Positions 36,601 through 44,742 of a stretch of DNA of 64,000 bases are shown here, one piece after another. Source of the DNA: G963667675 sp964291545 (GTDB taxonomy: Bacteria > Chloroflexota > Dehalococcoidia > Lucifugimonadales > UBA3495); NCBI GenBank assembly GCA_964291545.2, contig OZ219861.1:62001-126000 (forward strand), read 5' to 3'. Made by a program: the position numbers and the translations under genes. Below the pieces are notes generated by a model. It had not been told where the DNA came from and ran no database searches. It worked only from the letters and a program-made list of their open reading frames with translations. Position 1 is the first letter of the stretch. Each line of letters starts with the position of its first letter.

Positions 36601-37470
36601 TGGGATGTGCTCACGAGGTATCCGGTGACCTACGTCGGCCGCTATACGGCCACCATCGTCGTTCGCGACGAGAGCTACGGTTCAGTGGCCAAGCCGATTG
36701 AGGTCTCCATCCCGCGGAACACTGTGCAGGACGAAGCGGGGAACCTGAACAACAGACGCATCGGACCGCTGAAGGTGACGCGGCCCGTGCCGGAGGTGAT
36801 GCTGGAGGGACCCACGCCGACCAATGGGAGGAAGCTGCGGAACGAATCGTTCGAAGTCACGGTCCGGTTCTCCGAGGAGGTGGTCGGCTTCGACGCCGAT
36901 CGGGAGGTGGAGGTCAGCGGCGGCACGGTGAAGGCGGCGGAGAAGACGTCGGAGCCGTCGGAGCCGAATGCGTACCTCCTCACCATCGCCCCCGAGGGGC
37001 CCGGCGCGCTGAGGCTGACGGTGCCCGCTGAAGTGGCCAGGAGCAAGGCGACTCGGCGCTACAACCAGGCGTCGGACACGCTGAAGTACACCATTACCGC
37101 TGCGCGCTCAGGTCCCACCGTGATTATCGACAGCGGAGCCCCTCCCGGTGCGCCGGACCTCCCGGACCAGGTAGAGCGGCATAACCATCCCTTCAACGTC
37201 ATGATCACGTTCTCGGAGAATGTGGTTGGATTCAAGGCCGTGAGCGAGGTCCAGATCTCGGGCGGAAGCGTCACAGATGCGTTCAGGGTCTCGGACCCGG
37301 GGCAGCCGAGCCAGTTCCTGATCTACGTCAAACCGGACGGTCCAGGCACGCTGGAGTTGAAGGTGCCGGCGGAAGTGGCCAGGAGTAGGGACACGCGGCG
37401 CTTCAACGAAGAATCGAACACCCTGACCTACACCATCTGCGCCTCGTCGCCTCCGTGCCGCGACCCTTGA
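33661..37470 (+). CDS. Large secreted multidomain protein (lectin-like module, cadherin and SwmB/Ig-like repeats)
   Basis: Up to 1269 aa. The start is uncertain: ATG 33661, 33694 or 33826; the last directly precedes the signal peptide (ASPLRLLSSRCLPLLLLLAL), but similarity to the next gene begins slightly before it. Order: signal peptide; module M (about 33943-34485; GDSFRILFVTSA, YNAHVQSAA, VPIHWLGGEKVADDYADLYD, ALSPV); PTPT linker; SwmB-like beta repeat (GETIKVAITFGEAVTV); a cadherin-like repeat (SVDENSAAGTNVGDPI); several Ig-like adhesion repeats with PFDITVRFSEPV and FEVTVRFSEEV. No anchor at the C-terminus. A surface or released adhesin is likely. Confidence 0.85.
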   Translation: MECTRNTGCVRMTHVQKQPGQAPATVAATPALDASRSRHAGSGALNLTPRFGGSLMASPLRLLSSRCLPLLLLLALAAALLSLPYAESTQASAAQSVPSDWEHIPQGIAPGDSFRILFVTSATRVASSSNIADYNAHVQSAAGGNDSLKSFKDEFTALISTSAVDAKENTGTTGTGVPIHWLGGEKVADDYADLYDKSWDSVNGRTEGGVSYTGLVWTGGNKMGEKSGLRYAGAAEVRLGDLGDATLPLSSPTVKASGEAYPLYALSPVFIVAEPEPTPTPTPTPGPTPTPAPDNGPPAITSGPVIASSPAGGDTYGAGETIKVAITFGEAVTVTGQPYMRLAVGERGRRARYSSGDGATLTFAYTFKSIDRDGDGVSIPGNAVRLNGGSIADADSNGSSLEHPALPDQAGHRVNGAREEPPAEGLQRAANAAPSFAADTSARSVDENSAAGTNVGDPITATDGDGDALTYAINGSDAFAIDAAGQITVLSAPDHETQSSHALTVTVSDGKNAQGDADTSVDDSIAVTVTVVDVDEPSSVSLNLPMKPIAITSSEERVVTHTLFAPGVGSLHYDEFYPPQMTRIQTATRITATLSEPDAVVAGSLYWRWYRSPAPAVPLVGHIPLIDQLGPWSALSGNGADTDTYTVQHADAGQYLLVKVEYADSHGSKTLSVATARVTRDIVRPYPFMDIHKPARFPNVNAPFDITVRFSEPVVDFTADTLHVVNATIGNFIEHHTGRRYTATVTPLAEGNVHVSVPKDSVTDMFGNKNQGRAWKDTHYDATPPSMSFALNPGRYTRKETFYLSLDFSEYIADHTFTVDDLVIVNASARDFAKSRFRGIAYEVFIVPDENLAHGDRITVTLPAGAVADEAGNLTRNDAVFSTEIDLEGVTATLTPHGLDRLDETGSFTVDIQFSQPVTSRGGAELLSSLVSGLRASDLSVKGGFVKSLVRQKPLVTHMKWTTVTLVGEPPEGAEGAWDVWDVLTRYPVTYVGRYTATIVVRDESYGSVAKPIEVSIPRNTVQDEAGNLNNRRIGPLKVTRPVPEVMLEGPTPTNGRKLRNESFEVTVRFSEEVVGFDADREVEVSGGTVKAAEKTSEPSEPNAYLLTIAPEGPGALRLTVPAEVARSKATRRYNQASDTLKYTITAARSGPTVIIDSGAPPGAPDLPDQVERHNHPFNVMITFSENVVGFKAVSEVQISGGSVTDAFRVSDPGQPSQFLIYVKPDGPGTLELKVPAEVARSRDTRRFNEESNTLTYTICASSPPCRDP

Positions 37471-38250
37471 TCCCGCTTCGACGAGGAATCGACCACCCCG
37501 CCACCATCGCTCCCAAGGAGGATGAAATGCACATGAAGAATGTACACTCAGGCCGGATATTTTCTACCCCCCCCCGACTTGTGGGTGCGCTGATGGCTTC
37601 CCCTCTGCGCCTCCTCTCGTCCCGGTGCCTGCCTCTCCTGCTTCTGCTGGCCCTAGCAGCGGCCCTGCTGTCGCTGCCCTCCGCTGAGTCCACCCAAGCC
37701 TCGGCGGCGCAGAGCGTCCCGTCGGACTGGGAACACATCCCCCAGGGCATCGCACCGGGCGACAGCTTCCGCATCATGTTCGTCACCTCCGCCGCCCGCG
37801 ACGCCTCTTCCTCCAACATCGCCGACTACAACGCCCACGTACAAAGTGCGGCGGGCGGCAACGACAGCCTGAAACCCTTCAAGGACGAATTCACCGCCCT
37901 GATTTCCACCTCCGCGGTGGACGCCAGGGAGAACACCGGCACCACCGGGACGGGCGTGCCCATCCACTGGCTGGGCGGGGAGAAGGTCGCCGACGACTAC
38001 GCCGACCTCTACGACAAGTCGTGGGACTCGGTAAACGGCAAGACCGGGGGCGGCGGTTCCTACACCGGGCTGGTGTGGACCGGCGGCAACAAGATGGGCG
38101 AGAAGTCGGGCCTGCGCTACGCCGGGGCTGCCGAGGTGCGCCTGGGCGACCTGGGCGACGCCACGCTGCCCCTGTCGTCCCCCACGGTGAAAGCCTCCGG
38201 GGAAGCCTATCCGTTGTACGCCCTCTCGCCGGTCTTCATCGTGGCCGAAC
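33826..38250 (+). repeat. Near-identical 5' regions of two adjacent giant genes
   Basis: About 660 bp from the ATGGCTTCCCC codons through module M to the PTPT linker (33826-34490 and 37592-38248) is almost identical between neighbours, differing at scattered positions such as ATCCTC/ATCATG. The remaining parts differ strongly. This implies recent duplication or gene conversion restricted to the N-terminal module. Confidence 0.85.
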
Positions 38251-41132
38251 CTGAGCCGACGCCAACACCGGCGCCCACCCCAACACCGGCGCCGGACAAC
38301 GGCCCGCCGGCCATTGCTTCCGGTCCCGTTATCGCCAGCAGCCCCGCCAGCGGCGGGGACACCTACGGCGCGGGAGAGACCATCGAGGTCTCCTACACCT
38401 TCAGCGAAGCGGTGGACGTCGCCGGCGCCCCTCGCGTGCGCCTGTTCGTGGGCGAGCGCAAGCGCTGGGCCCACTACAGCCACGCCGAGAACGGCGGAAT
38501 CACCCTGGTCTTCGCCTACGTCGTCAGGCCGGACGATCGCGACGAGGACGGGGTGAAGGTCGGCAGGAACCAACTCAAGCTCAGCGGCGGGAGCATCGCC
38601 GACGCCGACGGCAACGCCGCCGACCTCAAGCATCCCGCCCTGCCCGACCAGGCGGGGCACCGGGTGGACGGCGCGGACGCGCCGGGCCGGATCATCCTGA
38701 ACACGGACCGCCCCCAGGTGGGCCAGGCGGTGACCGCCGGCATCCTGGACCCGGACGGCGACGCCAGCGGGGCGACCTGGACCTGGGCGCGCTCCGCCGA
38801 CGGCACCGCGTGGGAGACCATCGCAGGCGCGACGGGAGCGTCCTACACCCCGTCCGAGGCCGACGTGGGCCGCTACCTGCGCGTGAGCGCCGCCTACAGC
38901 GACCCCCACGGCCCCGGCAAGACGGCCGGCACGACGACGGCCAACCCGGTGTCCTGGCTGCAGGGCGAGGCCCAGACCCTGACCGGCACGATCTTCTCCG
39001 GCGTCGCCAAGGACGACGTCGCCGATCTGAGTTCCGGGACTTTTATCACTGGCTCCACGTTTTCGGCCTGCGTCGGCCGGAACTGCACGCCCCCGGCAAC
39101 CGGCACGGTGGCCTGGAATGTGAAAATCACCAGCGTCGGCATCACCGTGCGACAGAACGGCGAGGTCGATTACGACGGCACCATCATCAACGGGTCGGAG
39201 CTCAGGGTCGGCTACTTCGCCCATGGCGCCCTTCAACGGACCGCCACCATCACCGTCACCCCCGGGAGCACCATCTGGTCCGCCACACTGACGGTGGATG
39301 TGCAGACAAGCGGCACCACCACCTATGCCGGGTGCGACGACGAAGACGCGAAGCAGGACAACTGCTCCGTGAACCTCCGCCCCAACAGATTCACCTTCCA
39401 GGGCGCCGAATATACGGTCAGGGGTTTCTACACCAGTTCAGAGTTTGACCGGCTCGCTCTGACATTGGGCAGTGCCGTGCCGCGGCGTTTGTCAACGGCG
39501 ACGCTGCACGTTGGCGCCAGGACGTATGCCTTCGCGGACGATCAGAACGCGGCTCTCGATACGCTTTGGTGGGACATGCCGGGCCTGAGCTGGAGCGTCG
39601 GCGATACGGTCAGCGCCAAGCTGATCGTTCCCCCGCCCCCGCCTCTCCCGGCCGCGCCCGCGGCGCAGACCGTTCCGCCCAACTGGCGGCTCATTCCCGC
39701 CGGCGTCGAGGCCGGGCAGAGCTTCCGGCTGCTGTTCGCCACCTCCGCCACGACCGAGGCCAGCGAGCCGGGCATCGGCCATTACGACACCCACGTGCAG
39801 AACGCGGCGGACGGCAATGCGTCCCTCAAGCCGTTCAAGGGTGCGTTCCGCGCCCTCATCTCCACCGAAGACCTCGATGCGCGGGACAACACCGCGACCA
39901 ACGCCGACACCAGGTCCGATCCGGACGCGCCCATCTACTGGCTGGGCGGGGCGAAGGTCGCCGACGACTACGCCGACTTCTACGACGGCAGTTGGGATTC
40001 GCGCACCGCGAAGACCGAGGCCGGCGCCGGCATTTCCGGCACGTATTGGTACTGGTTCGGCTCGAATGCCGACGGAACGATGCATGCGACTCAGTTTGCT
40101 GGTGAGAGCCTGGTCAGTGCATTGAGAAATGACCTCCTCATATCCCCGACGTTGAGTTCGAGCGGCATGAGAATCCTCGCCCTCTCCCCGGTGATCACGG
40201 TGATGCACAAAGCGGAGGGATTCAAGGCAACCCCTGGCTCGGGCAGCGTAGCCCTGGACTGGTATTACGGAAAACCGGGGGACGACGACCTGCCCGAAGG
40301 CACACGCTGGCAGTACCGGATGCGGGCTACCACGCAATACGCCCTCGGCCACTGGATCGACGTGTACAGCCTCGCCCACTACAGGTGGATCACCAAGCGC
40401 CGGGTGTTCCTCACCATCGAACAGGGGCTGAACAACGGCACGCAGTACGAGTTCCAGGTCCGCCTGGTGGACCAGGACGGCAACGCCGGGGCGGTGTCGA
40501 AAAAGGTAACGGCAACCCCCCAGGCCTGGGGCGCCCCCAAGCCCCAGACCATCCCGGCCGACTCGCCCCTGATACCCAGGCGGAACGGCTATGCCCAGGT
40601 CGGCCCCGGCGAGAGCTTCCGGGTGCTGTTCATCACTTCGGATGAACGGCACGCCATGTCTGCGGACATCGCCCACTACAACCTCTTCGTGACGCAGGCG
40701 GCGGCCAGGAATGACGACCTGAAGAACAGCGGCGGCAAGCACTTCGGCGGGGAGTTCCGCGCCCTCATCTCCACGGCAACCACGGACGCACGGGACAACA
40801 CCGCCAGCACCGGCGAGGGCGTGCCCATCTTCTACCTGGGCGGCGACAGGGTGGCCAACGACTACGCCGACTTCTACGACGGTAGCTGGCAGACGCCCTA
40901 TTGCGGGCGTGACGAGTCTGGAGAGCACATGTGCTACGGAATGGTCTGGACCGGCTCGTTGGCAAACGGGACCCGGGGGCAATACGCGGGCCAAATCGGT
41001 TGGCCGGGAGTTTACGTGACCTCCGCCTCCGTGCCCGGCGAAGCCGGCACGCTGCAGGAGGGGGTGTACAGCATCGAAGCGCCTCTGCGCCTGTACGCGC
41101 TGTCGCCGGTGCTGACCGTGGCCGAAGAATAA
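37527..41132 (+). CDS. Large secreted protein with three copies of module M
   Basis: 1201 aa from ATG 37527, chosen for AAGGAGG 5 bp upstream. Signal peptide near residues 23-50. Module M occurs at about 37708-38245, 39661-40205 and 40546-41125, always with GxSFRxxF.TS, a Tyr-Asn helix, ALIST, DARDNT, a WLGG..VADDYADFYDGSW block and a closing LSPV. Between them lie a PTPT linker, a SwmB-like repeat, an Ig-like repeat (WTWARSADGTAWETIAGATG), a Calx-like beta repeat and a fibronectin type III-like part (RMRATTQYALGHWIDVYSL). Extracellular; ligand unknown, sugar binding possible. Confidence 0.87.
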   Translation: MHMKNVHSGRIFSTPPRLVGALMASPLRLLSSRCLPLLLLLALAAALLSLPSAESTQASAAQSVPSDWEHIPQGIAPGDSFRIMFVTSAARDASSSNIADYNAHVQSAAGGNDSLKPFKDEFTALISTSAVDARENTGTTGTGVPIHWLGGEKVADDYADLYDKSWDSVNGKTGGGGSYTGLVWTGGNKMGEKSGLRYAGAAEVRLGDLGDATLPLSSPTVKASGEAYPLYALSPVFIVAEPEPTPTPAPTPTPAPDNGPPAIASGPVIASSPASGGDTYGAGETIEVSYTFSEAVDVAGAPRVRLFVGERKRWAHYSHAENGGITLVFAYVVRPDDRDEDGVKVGRNQLKLSGGSIADADGNAADLKHPALPDQAGHRVDGADAPGRIILNTDRPQVGQAVTAGILDPDGDASGATWTWARSADGTAWETIAGATGASYTPSEADVGRYLRVSAAYSDPHGPGKTAGTTTANPVSWLQGEAQTLTGTIFSGVAKDDVADLSSGTFITGSTFSACVGRNCTPPATGTVAWNVKITSVGITVRQNGEVDYDGTIINGSELRVGYFAHGALQRTATITVTPGSTIWSATLTVDVQTSGTTTYAGCDDEDAKQDNCSVNLRPNRFTFQGAEYTVRGFYTSSEFDRLALTLGSAVPRRLSTATLHVGARTYAFADDQNAALDTLWWDMPGLSWSVGDTVSAKLIVPPPPPLPAAPAAQTVPPNWRLIPAGVEAGQSFRLLFATSATTEASEPGIGHYDTHVQNAADGNASLKPFKGAFRALISTEDLDARDNTATNADTRSDPDAPIYWLGGAKVADDYADFYDGSWDSRTAKTEAGAGISGTYWYWFGSNADGTMHATQFAGESLVSALRNDLLISPTLSSSGMRILALSPVITVMHKAEGFKATPGSGSVALDWYYGKPGDDDLPEGTRWQYRMRATTQYALGHWIDVYSLAHYRWITKRRVFLTIEQGLNNGTQYEFQVRLVDQDGNAGAVSKKVTATPQAWGAPKPQTIPADSPLIPRRNGYAQVGPGESFRVLFITSDERHAMSADIAHYNLFVTQAAARNDDLKNSGGKHFGGEFRALISTATTDARDNTASTGEGVPIFYLGGDRVANDYADFYDGSWQTPYCGRDESGEHMCYGMVWTGSLANGTRGQYAGQIGWPGVYVTSASVPGEAGTLQEGVYSIEAPLRLYALSPVLTVAEE

Positions 41133-41315
41133 GTGCGACAGTAGGGGCGGCAAGGCTGAAAACGCCAGAAGGGCCGCCGGTATCCCGGAGGCGGGAAGCC
41201 GGACTGGCGGCGGCGGGGTGCGCCTTGGGCTCCGTCCCGTCTGGCCATGCCGAGCGATCCGCCAGTACCCGCCGGGTAGAACGCAGACGCACACCGGTGA
41301 AAGACCGGCTTCATG

Positions 41316-41385
41316 GGTTCCGTTCAATTATGGTGTCTGGCGTGTCTAGGCTCAGGCGTGTCAACTCCTAAAGGCAAACGGAACC
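41316..41385 (+). repeat. 70-bp hairpin element, copy 10
   Basis: GGTTCCGTTCAATTATGGTG ... GGCAAACGGAACC, core GCGTGTCTAGGCTCAGGCG. It forms the left border of the nuclease gene unit. Confidence 0.92.
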
Positions 41386-41411
41386 CGATCCAATATCGTG
41401 AAGGTTGGGAA

Positions 41412-41834
41412 ATGGTCAATAATTTCCAAAGAGTGGGCACTACGTCCAATGCGCATGTAGGCAGCAATTTCGAGGACACGGCCAAAATATACTTTCTCCA
41501 AAGAGGCATGGTTCTCCAAAAGGGATATGGCGTAGTAATTGGGACTTCCGCCAAGAAAGAAAGAAAATTCGACCTTGGGTCCGACAGTCCGCCAGTATTG
41601 GTCGAATGCAAGTCTCATACCTGGACATCGAGCGGTAATGTACCAAGTGCCAAAATTACCGTCTGGAACGAGGCCATGTATTATTTCTCCCTCGCTCCAT
41701 CAAAATTCCGCAAGATATTGTTTGTGTTACGAGATTTCAATGCCAAGCGAGGAGAAACCTTGGCGGAATATTACATCAGAAACTACGAGCACATGATACC
41801 TAGCGATGTAGAAATTTTGGAGTACGGTGGATAA
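41412..41834 (+). CDS. PD-(D/E)xK-like nuclease family protein, lying between two hairpin elements
   Basis: 140 aa from ATG 41412 (GGTTGGGA upstream; the frame is open back through the element). Motif KFDLG...PPVLVECKSHTW gives the D...ExK pattern of restriction-like nucleases, followed by NVPSAKITVWNEAMYYF and FVLRDFNAKRGETLAEYY. Similar proteins are known to me as conserved hypotheticals. The gene fills the 450-bp space between copies 10 and 11 and its stop codon ends 1 bp before copy 11, in the same orientation: the layout of a gene cassette with its site. Confidence 0.75.
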   Translation: MVNNFQRVGTTSNAHVGSNFEDTAKIYFLQRGMVLQKGYGVVIGTSAKKERKFDLGSDSPPVLVECKSHTWTSSGNVPSAKITVWNEAMYYFSLAPSKFRKILFVLRDFNAKRGETLAEYYIRNYEHMIPSDVEILEYGG

Positions 41835-41835
41835 G

Positions 41836-41905
41836 GGTTTCGTGCAGTTATTGTGTCCGGCATATCTAGGCGCAGGCGTGGCAAACCCCAAAGGCAAACG
41901 GAACC
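41836..41905 (+). repeat. 70-bp hairpin element, copy 11
   Basis: GGTTTCGTGCAGTTATTGTG ... GGCAAACGGAACC, core GCATATCTAGGCGCAGGCG. It starts 1 bp after the nuclease stop and ends at the G of the lost ATG of the following pseudogene. Confidence 0.92.
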
Positions 41906-41906
41906 G

Positions 41907-42110
41907 CGCAAGATTCTGGCGGCCGTATTTGTAGGCTTGCTCTTGGCCGTCTCGGCGTTAGCGTGCATCTCCATTTCGGAGTAGGACTGCTATAGGGAAG
42001 CTGAGAAGCTCGACAAAGAGTATGAGCAACTCCTCTATGATGAGGACTTCGTGGAGTGGGAGAAAAAAGCTAAGGACCTACGCGAGCGCTGCAAGGAGTA
42101 TTTCTACTAG
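41907..42110 (+). pseudogene. Small Cys-containing lipoprotein, start codon replaced by a hairpin element and an in-frame TAG
   Basis: The frame reads RKILAAVFVGLLLAVSALAC (signal and lipobox), then TAG at 41982-41984, then DCYREAEKLDKEYEQLL ... RERCKEYFY. It is a paralogue of the intact gene at 55546-55773 (MRKAILGLLAG..ALAC, EDC...). The expected ATG is exactly replaced: element end GGAACC, then GCGCAAG instead of ATGCGCAAG. Two lesions make it dead. 42111-42296 beyond it holds no gene on the plus strand. Confidence 0.8.
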
Positions 42111-42296
42111 CCTGATGTCGTGGCTGCCGGGCTCTATTGGAACTTACCGCAGTTATCATGCCACCGGCCAGAGTTGAGCCGGCAATAGAAAAAGCGCATC
42201 GAGCGCGACTGCCCCTGAAAGATGTAGTCGGGCAGGAGACGGTGCTCGGTCTAGCCGGGGGCTTCGCCTAGAATTCCAGAAAGTACGGAGGCGAGA

Positions 42297-43172
42297 ATGC
42301 GAACCCTGATTGCGTTTACGGCGTTACTCTGTCTATTGGCTCTAATCTTGGCCTGTGAAGGGCCGCCAGGCCCTCCTGGGCCACAGGGAGAACCGGGCGC
42401 CAGGGGAGCGCCGGGTGTGGCCGGCCCCCAGGGCGAACAAGGCCCAGCAGGTCCGAAGGGAGACCGGGGGCCCGCTGGCGAGCAAGGCCCTGCCGGCGAG
42501 CAAGGCCCTGCCGGCGAACAAGGCCCTGCCGGCGAACAAGGCCCGCCTGGACCCGCCGGTTTCAGCGGGGACCCGTCCGAGCCGGAGTCGGGGGGGCCTG
42601 AACCAGTGACCCCCATGGTCGTTGAGGAAGCAGACTACGAGCAAAGGGCCCTCAACCGGGGCTATGACCTCAGAACCCTGACCGACCTGACCGCACAGCT
42701 TCCGGATTTTCAAACCGACGACGGGATGTACTCGCTGGACGCCACGGAGGTCAGGTTCAGCCGGGAGTACGAACCGTCCTCTGGCCTCACGGCCCCGCTC
42801 GGGGATTCCATCGTGATGGCTGTGATGACGGAGTTCGACCTGTTTGAAAGTGAAAACGACGCGGCGGCGGTCGTGGCCTTTCTTGCCCTGATGGAGCCGG
42901 AGACCATGGGAGAGTTGTTGGCCGCCGGAATGGGTGCGGAGTTGGGCCTTGCGGTCGGCCTTCTGGAGGACTTGGCCTCGATAGAGGGTGCGGACGAAAT
43001 TGGTATTGCCTATTCATTCACTTTTGCCGGGTTCCAAGCCCACATGTATATGATTGCGGAGGGGCCAATCGCCGGTATGGTCATGGGGATGGGCACCGAA
43101 CTCCACGAGGAAGACACGCTGCCCCTGGCCATCGCCGTCAAGGAACGGCTCGCCGCATTGGAGTCCGAATAA
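42297..43172 (+). CDS. Collagen-like lipoprotein
   Basis: 291 aa; GGAGG 7 bp before the ATG. Signal peptide with lipobox (LLALILAC, lipid Cys at about 20), then ~65 residues of Gly-X-Y (GPPGPPGPQGEPGARGAPG; four GEQGPA repeats encoded by near-identical 15-bp units), then a ~190-residue globular domain (EVRFSREYEPSSGLTAPLGD; EFDLFESENDAAAVVAFLAL) of unknown family. Probably a trimeric stalk anchored to the membrane with a globular head. Confidence 0.87.
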   Translation: MRTLIAFTALLCLLALILACEGPPGPPGPQGEPGARGAPGVAGPQGEQGPAGPKGDRGPAGEQGPAGEQGPAGEQGPAGEQGPPGPAGFSGDPSEPESGGPEPVTPMVVEEADYEQRALNRGYDLRTLTDLTAQLPDFQTDDGMYSLDATEVRFSREYEPSSGLTAPLGDSIVMAVMTEFDLFESENDAAAVVAFLALMEPETMGELLAAGMGAELGLAVGLLEDLASIEGADEIGIAYSFTFAGFQAHMYMIAEGPIAGMVMGMGTELHEEDTLPLAIAVKERLAALESE

Positions 43173-43251
43173 ACCGACCACCACGGAGAGCTGGCCAGCA
43201 GGTGCGATAGCGTCAGGTACAGTCATGACCGAGAAGAGGATGTCGGATGGG

Positions 43252-43321
43252 GGTTTCGTTTGGTTATAGTGTTCAGAATATCTAGGCTCAGGCGTGGCAA
43301 ACCCTAAAAGCAAACGGAACC
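43252..43321 (+). repeat. 70-bp hairpin element, copy 12
   Basis: GGTTTCGTTTGGTTATAGTG ... AAGCAAACGGAACC, core GAATATCTAGGCTCAGGCG. A short frame from ATG 43226 (MTEKRMSDG) runs into it and stops at its TTATAG, possibly the 5' end of a beheaded gene. Confidence 0.92.
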
Positions 43322-43334
43322 GACGGCGCCCAGC

Positions 43335-43640
43335 ATGGCAAACCCCACGGAGGTTACGGACGGGATGAAAGATGTGGACATCATCGAGGCCCTAGTGGAG
43401 AGGTTCCATCATAACCCATTTCGAGTCCAGGACATGCCGGATGACATGGTGGACGCCTTCTCGGAATGGCTGGGGATCGGTCATTACAGGTCCATTGGAA
43501 AGAGGACCGCAATCGGGATATGGCTGGCGGAGAGAAACCATTCGGAGTTCACCCTGTCGGACAACAGCGCCGTCAAGCTGGTGGAGTTGGAGCACGCCAC
43601 CGATTCCGAAGTGGGACTCCACCAAATTGAGGTCACATGA
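43335..43640 (+). CDS. Small conserved hypothetical protein (paralogue of 14279-14590)
   Basis: 101 aa from ATG 43335, 14 bp after element copy 12; a second ATG at 43365 would align better with the paralogue's start. Shared pattern: F......DMVD, G.R.....WLAE, FTLSDNSAVKLVELE. Fold unknown. Neither copy has a signal or membrane segment, so it is cytoplasmic. Confidence 0.65.
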   Translation: MANPTEVTDGMKDVDIIEALVERFHHNPFRVQDMPDDMVDAFSEWLGIGHYRSIGKRTAIGIWLAERNHSEFTLSDNSAVKLVELEHATDSEVGLHQIEVT

Positions 43641-43711
43641 GCATGGGAGCAATTTCTGACACAGTCTGCCATCGTTGAGACATGCTTCGTGATGGAAGTT
43701 TGGAGGATTCG

Positions 43712-43918
43712 ATGCCCAACTATTTCGTGACCATGACCCCTCAGCCCAACGGCAACCACGAGGTCCACCGGGAGGGGTGCTTCTGGATGCCGGGGGCGAG
43801 GTACCGAATACCGCTGGGGAACCATCTCTACTGCCAACAGGCGGTGCGGATTGCGGCCGAACATTATGCACAGGTCAACGGGTGCGCTACCTGTTCACCG
43901 CGTTGCCACACAGAGTGA
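43712..43918 (+). CDS. Small Cys/His-rich hypothetical protein
   Basis: 68 aa from ATG 43712 with GGAGG 5 bp upstream. Sequence PNYFVTMTPQPNGNHEVHRE, then GCFWMP, YRIPLGNHLYCQQAV, GCATCSPRCH. This matches a small family of widespread bacterial hypotheticals with the pattern NGDHEVH..GC...P...R..LG....C..AV......GC..C...CH. Conserved Cys and His could bind zinc. Function unknown. Confidence 0.75.
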   Translation: MPNYFVTMTPQPNGNHEVHREGCFWMPGARYRIPLGNHLYCQQAVRIAAEHYAQVNGCATCSPRCHTE

Positions 43919-43982
43919 ACGCCGTAGCAGATCTCGGAGTAATCCTCCCGAAGGCCAAACGGCACCCGAAAGGAGGGTAGTC

Positions 43983-44261
43983 ACGACCTTCGTTGTGTAC
44001 GAGAACCACGTTCATCACTGCGCAACGATGCACCTAGCTACCTGCGGCTACGTGAAGATGCACGGAGGCGAGAGCATCACGAACCCGCCCACCGGCGAGT
44101 ACTATGGGGGCCTCCCCACCTTGGAGGCCGCCAGAGAGCGGGCTTCACGGACCCGACAGCCAAATGTTCGACTGTGCAGGGCTCGCAGAAACACCCTACA
44201 GATGCTAGGGGAGCGCTTGGACGCCGAATTCGAGCCGGGGCACCGGTGCATTCGCGACTAA
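43983..44261 (+). CDS. Small hypothetical protein, start codon missing or non-standard (paralogue of 56521-56748)
   Basis: About 92 codons. AGGAGG lies at 43971-43976, and six bases later the codon is ACG, not ATG; the next possible start is GTG 43995. The product (FVVYENHVHHCATMHLATC, TLEAARERA) aligns with the intact paralogue at 56521 (YAVYENFRQNSATVHLVTC). A start mutation is possible, so expression is uncertain. Confidence 0.55.
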   Translation, partial: TTFVVYENHVHHCATMHLATCGYVKMHGGESITNPPTGEYYGGLPTLEAARERASRTRQPNVRLCRARRNTLQMLGERLDAEFEPGHRCIRD

Positions 44262-44269
44262 ATGTCGAC

Positions 44270-44344
44270 ATGAGGATATGGAAGGCGATGATGAAGCTGT
44301 TGCTGTTATCGACGGCTCTCTTGGTGATTCTTGCGGTGAGCTAA
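44270..44344 (+). CDS. Possible 24-aa signal-peptide-like fragment
   Basis: ATG 44270 reads MRIWKAMMKLLLLSTALLVILAVS then TAA. It looks like a lipoprotein signal peptide cut just before the lipobox Cys, so probably a truncated gene start. Confidence 0.3.
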   Translation: MRIWKAMMKLLLLSTALLVILAVS

Positions 44345-44383
44345 ACTCACAAACGAAGTGCAACACCTTGTTAAGTTATTGGC

Positions 44384-44740
44384 GTGGGGAAACATTTTAA
44401 GCATGCCTCCATGGAAGAACGGTGTGAAATGGCCCGTCTAAGAGCCCTGAGACAGACAGTCCTCCCAATCACGGCAGGTCTGGATGGGGCTCGCCATCAA
44501 CAATTGGTCGAGAGCTCAAGTGTAATGGGTCGAGTATTCGAGGCTACCAGCCGGGGTGCGCCAACCAGCAGGCCCATGCCCGTCGCTGACCGGACTCCCG
44601 CTTTGAACGAGACGCCGACCTGCGTCTACGGGTTCTCTCCGGACTCCAGCAGGGCTGGTCCCCAGAGGAGGCGGCATATCGCTTCGCCGGAGGATAGGCC
44701 CCGCATCAAAGCAATAATCGACCGTAGGTATGGGCAAGTG
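44384..44740 (+). mobile_element. IS30-family transposase remnant, frameshifted
   Basis: GTG 44384 reads GKHFKHASMEERCEMARLRA, the conserved N-terminal helix-turn-helix of IS30 transposases. Shifted frames then give PSTIGRELK (about 44494-44522) and LRLRVLSGLQQGWSPEEAAY (about 44615-44690), both in the IS30 order. The catalytic DDE domain is missing and no terminal repeats were found. Confidence 0.75.
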
Positions 44741-44742
44741 GG

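Noticed and set aside
22790..41984. Reassigned TAG codon, suggested by three in-frame TAGs (22790, 24105, 41982)
   Set aside because: Intact genes in the window end normally with TAG (for example the integrase and the Cache lipoprotein), and the interrupted genes carry other lesions or lie in decayed regions.
41316..43321. CRISPR array
   Set aside because: Repeats are 70 bp, irregularly spaced by hundreds to thousands of bases, in both orientations, and no cas gene is present.
43921..43966. Additional element ending GGCCAAACGGCACC
   Set aside because: Only about 12 bases of the right end match; no left arm or core at the right distance.
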